A stretch of 9,965 bases of DNA, from assembly GCA_022843345.1 (NCBI GenBank), contig JALHNW010000042.1:1-9965 (forward strand), in the 5' to 3' direction. A program made the translations under genes and the position numbers. The stretch is from Rubritepida sp. (GTDB lineage: Bacteria; Pseudomonadota; Alphaproteobacteria; Acetobacterales; Acetobacteraceae). The stretch's first letter is position 1; every line of letters starts with the position of its first letter. The notes below the pieces were generated by a model. That model was given only the letters and a program-made list of their open reading frames with translations, was not told where the DNA came from and searched no databases. This document shows positions 8,031 to 9,965 of this stretch, piece after piece.

Positions 8031-8045
8031 GCGGCTGCACAGGAA

Positions 8046-8540
8046 TCAGGCGCGCCGCCCCAGCATGAGCCGTTTCGGCGGCGCGCCCGTCGCCACCTCC
8101 TCCAGCCGCGCGCGCACCGCGCCCGGCCAGGTGGAAACGCGCCGCGCCGCAAGGTCCACGCACAGGTAGAGCACCTCATGCGCCGAGCTGGTCCAGCCTT
8201 CGTTCCAGTGGAACATGCGGTGGCGCACCAGCAGGCGCTTGGCGTCGCAGCCCAGCACCTCGCTCTCGGCGCCGATGGGCATGCCCTCCGTCATCTCGCG
8301 CTGGTAGTCGAGCCACGCCTCGGCGGCGAAGGTGCCCAGGCCGGATTCGCGCAGCGCGGTGCCCAGGCGCAGATGCGGCCACAGCCGGTCGGTCTGCGCG
8401 TCGAAGGCCACCAGGTAGAAGCCCATGTTCATGTGGCGGTAGCCATCCACCCATTCGGGCCTCACCTCGCCGAGCGGCGCCGCCCAGCGGAAGACGCCGC
8501 CCTGGAGCACGGGCGGCGCGGCGTCCTCGTCGAATGGCAT
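8046..8540 (-). CDS. Hot-dog-fold acyl-CoA thioesterase family protein
   Basis: A 164-residue single-domain hot-dog protein, likely a thioesterase that hydrolyses a small acyl-CoA in the cytoplasm. The segment EVRPEWVDGYRHMNMGFYLVAFDAQTDRLW (25-54) carries Asp32 and His36-Met37-Asn38. This corresponds to the D-x-x-x-H-x-N active-site helix of 4-hydroxybenzoyl-CoA thioesterase-type proteins, and it resembles most closely the thioesterase domains associated with carnitine dehydrogenase (betainyl-CoA thioesterase). Residues 74-130 (EAWLDYQREM, RLLVRHRMFHWNEGW, HEVLYLCVDL) form the remaining strands. The ATG directly follows the TGA of the RraA-like gene (TGAATG) with no ribosome binding site of its own, so the two are probably translated together. 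The 107-base gap after it separates it from the transporter operon. The substrate is not determined: the betainyl-CoA link is only a resemblance, and no carnitine dehydrogenase lies in the window. Confidence 0.85.
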   Translation of the reverse strand: MPFDEDAAPPVLQGGVFRWAAPLGEVRPEWVDGYRHMNMGFYLVAFDAQTDRLWPHLRLGTALRESGLGTFAAEAWLDYQREMTEGMPIGAESEVLGCDAKRLLVRHRMFHWNEGWTSSAHEVLYLCVDLAARRVSTWPGAVRARLEEVATGAPPKRLMLGRRA

Positions 8541-9239
8541 TCAGTGGATGTCGTCGGAGCGGGACAGCGCGTCGCGCAGCTTGCCGATGTCGAAATCGTC
8601 GCGCTTCGCCATCTCCAGGATCACGGCCTCCTTGCGGGTCAGCAGGTCGATCGCGGCCGGGATGCCCTTCACCGCGTCGGCGGGGATGGTGACGGCGCCG
8701 TGGCGGTCGGCGTGCACCACCTCGTCATGCTGCACCGCCATGCCGTGCACCGTGACCGGCCGGCCCCAGTCCACCACGTGCACGAAGGCGTGCGAGGGGT
8801 TCACCACGCCCAGCAGCTGGAAGTCGGGCGCGATCATGTCGAGGTCGCGGAAGGAGCCGTTGGTGACGCAGCCGAGCGCGCGCAGCCCCTTGTGGACATT
8901 GGTGTTCACCTCGCCCCAGAAGGCGCCGGTGCCCGGCACGTCGTCCAGGTCCTGCAGCACGACGATGGTGGGCAGGTCGGCGTTGGCCACGTATTCGTAC
9001 CAGCCGATGCGCGATGCGCGGTCCTGCTCCTTGGAGCGGCCCGAGGGGTGGGCGGCGCGGATGGTGCCCACGCGCGCGGGTCCGCAGATCGGCTTCATGG
9101 ACGGATAGGCCACGTCGAAGCGGCGCACGGTGAAGCCGTGGCTGCGGCGCGCGGGCACCACCAGCTCCAGCGCGTTGCAGATGGTGGGCGTGTCCCACTC
9201 GCACAGCGCGTCGAGGTCGGCCTGGGTGTAGGGGCGCAT
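8541..9239 (-). CDS. RraA family protein, HMG/CHA aldolase or oxaloacetate decarboxylase-like
   Basis: A 232-residue member of the RraA/4-hydroxy-4-methyl-2-oxoglutarate aldolase family, divalent-metal enzymes that cleave or decarboxylate 2-oxo acids and in E. coli include a regulator of RNase E. The diagnostic pieces are DTPTICNALE (16-25), PICGPARVGTIRA (50-62), VVLQDLDDVPGTGAFWGEVN (93-112), VTNGSFRDLDMI (125-136) and VHADRHGAVTIP (175-186). Arg131-Asp132 is the catalytic/metal pair, and an acidic residue (Glu110) stands 20 residues before it, as in family members with lyase activity. The enzyme reading is therefore preferred over the RNase regulator reading. The ATG at 9239 is chosen because GGAGGAG lies 6 bases upstream and the family's N-terminus starts there. 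The open frame to 9362 overlaps the porin gene. Its stop abuts the thioesterase start. The usual RraA substrate is a 4-hydroxy-2-oxo acid, but the true one is unknown. Confidence 0.9.
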   Translation of the reverse strand: MRPYTQADLDALCEWDTPTICNALELVVPARRSHGFTVRRFDVAYPSMKPICGPARVGTIRAAHPSGRSKEQDRASRIGWYEYVANADLPTIVVLQDLDDVPGTGAFWGEVNTNVHKGLRALGCVTNGSFRDLDMIAPDFQLLGVVNPSHAFVHVVDWGRPVTVHGMAVQHDEVVHADRHGAVTIPADAVKGIPAAIDLLTRKEAVILEMAKRDDFDIGKLRDALSRSDDIH

Positions 9240-9245
9240 GGTAGT

Positions 9246-9252
9246 CTCCTCC
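9246..9252 (-). promoter_or_regulatory. Ribosome binding site of the RraA-like gene
   Basis: GGAGGAG six bases before the ATG at 9239 is the strongest Shine-Dalgarno sequence in the window and decides this start against the longer open frame. Its context (GAGGAGAC, then ACC before the ATG) resembles the leader of the solute-binding protein gene. Confidence 0.75.
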
Positions 9253-9274
9253 GGGTTTGGCGCATCGAAACCCG
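9252..9274 (-). promoter_or_regulatory. Inverted repeat ahead of the RraA-like gene, possible operator; weak promoter overlaps
   Basis: Perfect 7-base arms CGGGTTT and AAACCCG (9252-9258 and 9268-9274) flank 9 bases, GGCGCATCG as read on the plus strand. They lie in the 64-base gap between the porin stop and the RraA-like start. A weak promoter can be drawn over it: TTGCGG at 9287-9292, a 17-base spacer, TTCGAT at 9264-9269. The repeat would then cover the -10 and start point, a common operator position. The downstream arm also abuts the GGAGGAG ribosome binding site, so an RNA hairpin is the alternative. No regulator gene is in the window. Confidence 0.35.
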
Positions 9275-9303
9275 CCTTCCCCCGCGCCGCAACCCCTCGC
9301 CGG

Positions 9304-9965
9304 TCAGAAGCGCAGGTGCGTGCGGAAGCCGGCCACCAGCGCGTCGCGCTTGCGGTCGCCATTGGGGTGCCAGATGCGCGTCACCACCGGCTGGATGTGG
9401 AAGCCGGGCACGACCTGCGCGCGCCAGGTCATCTCCAGGTTCGCCTCGAAGTCGCGCACGGGGCCGCGCGTGCCCTCCATGCGGTTGCGGTCGCGGTCGA
9501 AGCCGCGCGCGGCGTCGGAGAAGCGGGCGTAGATCAGGCCCAGGCCGAAGGAATCATCCGGCCGCGCCGCCAGCAGCCCGTTCGCCACCACCCCGCCATC
9601 CAGGTACAGGCCGAGGAGGCTGCGGTCCTGGGAGGGCGAGGCGGAGACGCGCAGGTAGGCCGTCACGCCGCTTTCCGCATCGCCGCCGGCGGGGCGCCAC
9701 AGCTGCTGCTCCGCCACCGCGTAGACGCCGCCATTGCCGCGCCGGCGCAGCGGGATGCCGCTGCCCAGCGGGTCGGCCAGCGGGCGCCCGTCGCTGGCGC
9801 GGCGCAGCGTGTCGAAGCGGCCGAGATGCGCCCAGCCGCCGATCTTCAGGGTGCGCGCCAGCCCCTCCTCCTGCCCCGTGCGCCACTGCGCCTCGGCCAT
9901 CAGCAGAGCGGGGTCGCGCACGCGGAAATCCAGGCCGTTGCGGTTGCGCGCCTGCTCGTCGCCCG
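9304..9965 (-). CDS. OprB-type carbohydrate porin, C-terminal part (5' end beyond window)
   Basis: The frame is open to the right edge and gives 219 residues of what is normally a protein of 400 or more. The readable part starts DEQARNRNGLDFRVRDPALLMAEAQW and continues with alternating polar/hydrophobic strands and Gly/Asp/Arg-rich turns. Examples are LKIGGWAHLGRFD, GVYAVAEQQLWR, GVTAYLRVSASP, GLYLDGGVVANGLL, FGLGLIYARFSD, NLEMTWRAQVVPGFHIQPVVTRIWHPNG and finally FRTHLRF. This is the pattern of an OprB/carbohydrate-selective porin beta-barrel, and the terminal Phe is the usual outer-membrane insertion signal. An internal GTG at 9921 is not the real start. The gene precedes the RraA-like gene by 64 bases on the same strand, so it could be co-transcribed and supply the outer-membrane route, but OprB porins are also common as single genes. 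Confidence 0.85.
   Translation of the reverse strand, partial: GDEQARNRNGLDFRVRDPALLMAEAQWRTGQEEGLARTLKIGGWAHLGRFDTLRRASDGRPLADPLGSGIPLRRRGNGGVYAVAEQQLWRPAGGDAESGVTAYLRVSASPSQDRSLLGLYLDGGVVANGLLAARPDDSFGLGLIYARFSDAARGFDRDRNRMEGTRGPVRDFEANLEMTWRAQVVPGFHIQPVVTRIWHPNGDRKRDALVAGFRTHLRF

Noticed and set aside
7939..8163. N-terminal extension of the YtcJ-like amidohydrolase (75 extra codons)
   Set aside because: It overlaps the thioesterase gene, crosses the hairpin, and reads as Ala/Gly/Arg-rich sequence without a signal peptide. The GTG at 7938 starts at the first family strand.
1..9965. Search for mobile elements, CRISPR repeats, tRNA genes, toxin-antitoxin or defence genes
   Set aside because: No transposase, integrase, repeat-spacer pattern, tRNA-like fold or defence domain was seen on either strand. 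The window is almost fully occupied by metabolic and transport genes.

Overview
The window is a very GC-rich, densely packed stretch in which every supported gene is read from the minus strand, so transcription runs from the right edge to the left edge. The base composition, the strong third-position G/C preference, the OprB-type porin and the DppBCADF-type transporter with its attached hydrolases suggest a high-GC alphaproteobacterium, plausibly of the Acetobacteraceae (Roseomonas-like). That placement is an inference from style, not from a marker gene. No RNA gene, insertion sequence, CRISPR array, integrase or phage gene was seen, and no gap between genes exceeds about 110 bases.

In transcription order (right to left): (1) the C-terminal half of a carbohydrate-selective (OprB-type) outer-membrane porin, cut by the right edge; (2) an RraA/HMG-aldolase-like protein; (3) a hot-dog-fold thioesterase whose ATG directly abuts the stop of the previous gene; (4) after a 107-base gap holding a GC-rich hairpin and a possible promoter, a YtcJ-like amidohydrolase with a GTG start; (5) and (6) the two inner-membrane permeases of a dipeptide/oligopeptide/nickel-type ABC importer; (7) its periplasmic solute-binding protein; (8) a second amidohydrolase, of the ATZ/TRZ (chlorohydrolase/deaminase) type; (9) and (10) the two ATPases, the last cut by the left edge after its signature motif.

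Genes 4 to 10 are almost certainly one operon. Five of the six junctions overlap by 1 or 4 bases (TGATG or ATGA). The exception is the solute-binding protein, which has 13 bases and a good AGGAG ribosome binding site of its own. The simplest reading is a scavenging unit. An amide, lactam, ureide or N-heterocyclic compound crosses the outer membrane, possibly through the porin. It is captured by the family-5 binding protein, imported by the ABC transporter and opened or deaminated by two cytoplasmic metal-dependent hydrolases. The RraA-like protein and thioesterase could process the carbon skeleton further. The substrate cannot be read from the sequence.

I see no radically new type of system. 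The most interesting points are the two different amidohydrolases built into one importer operon, a Gln in place of the usual catalytic Glu in one of them, and two small inverted repeats at the two likely transcription-control points.
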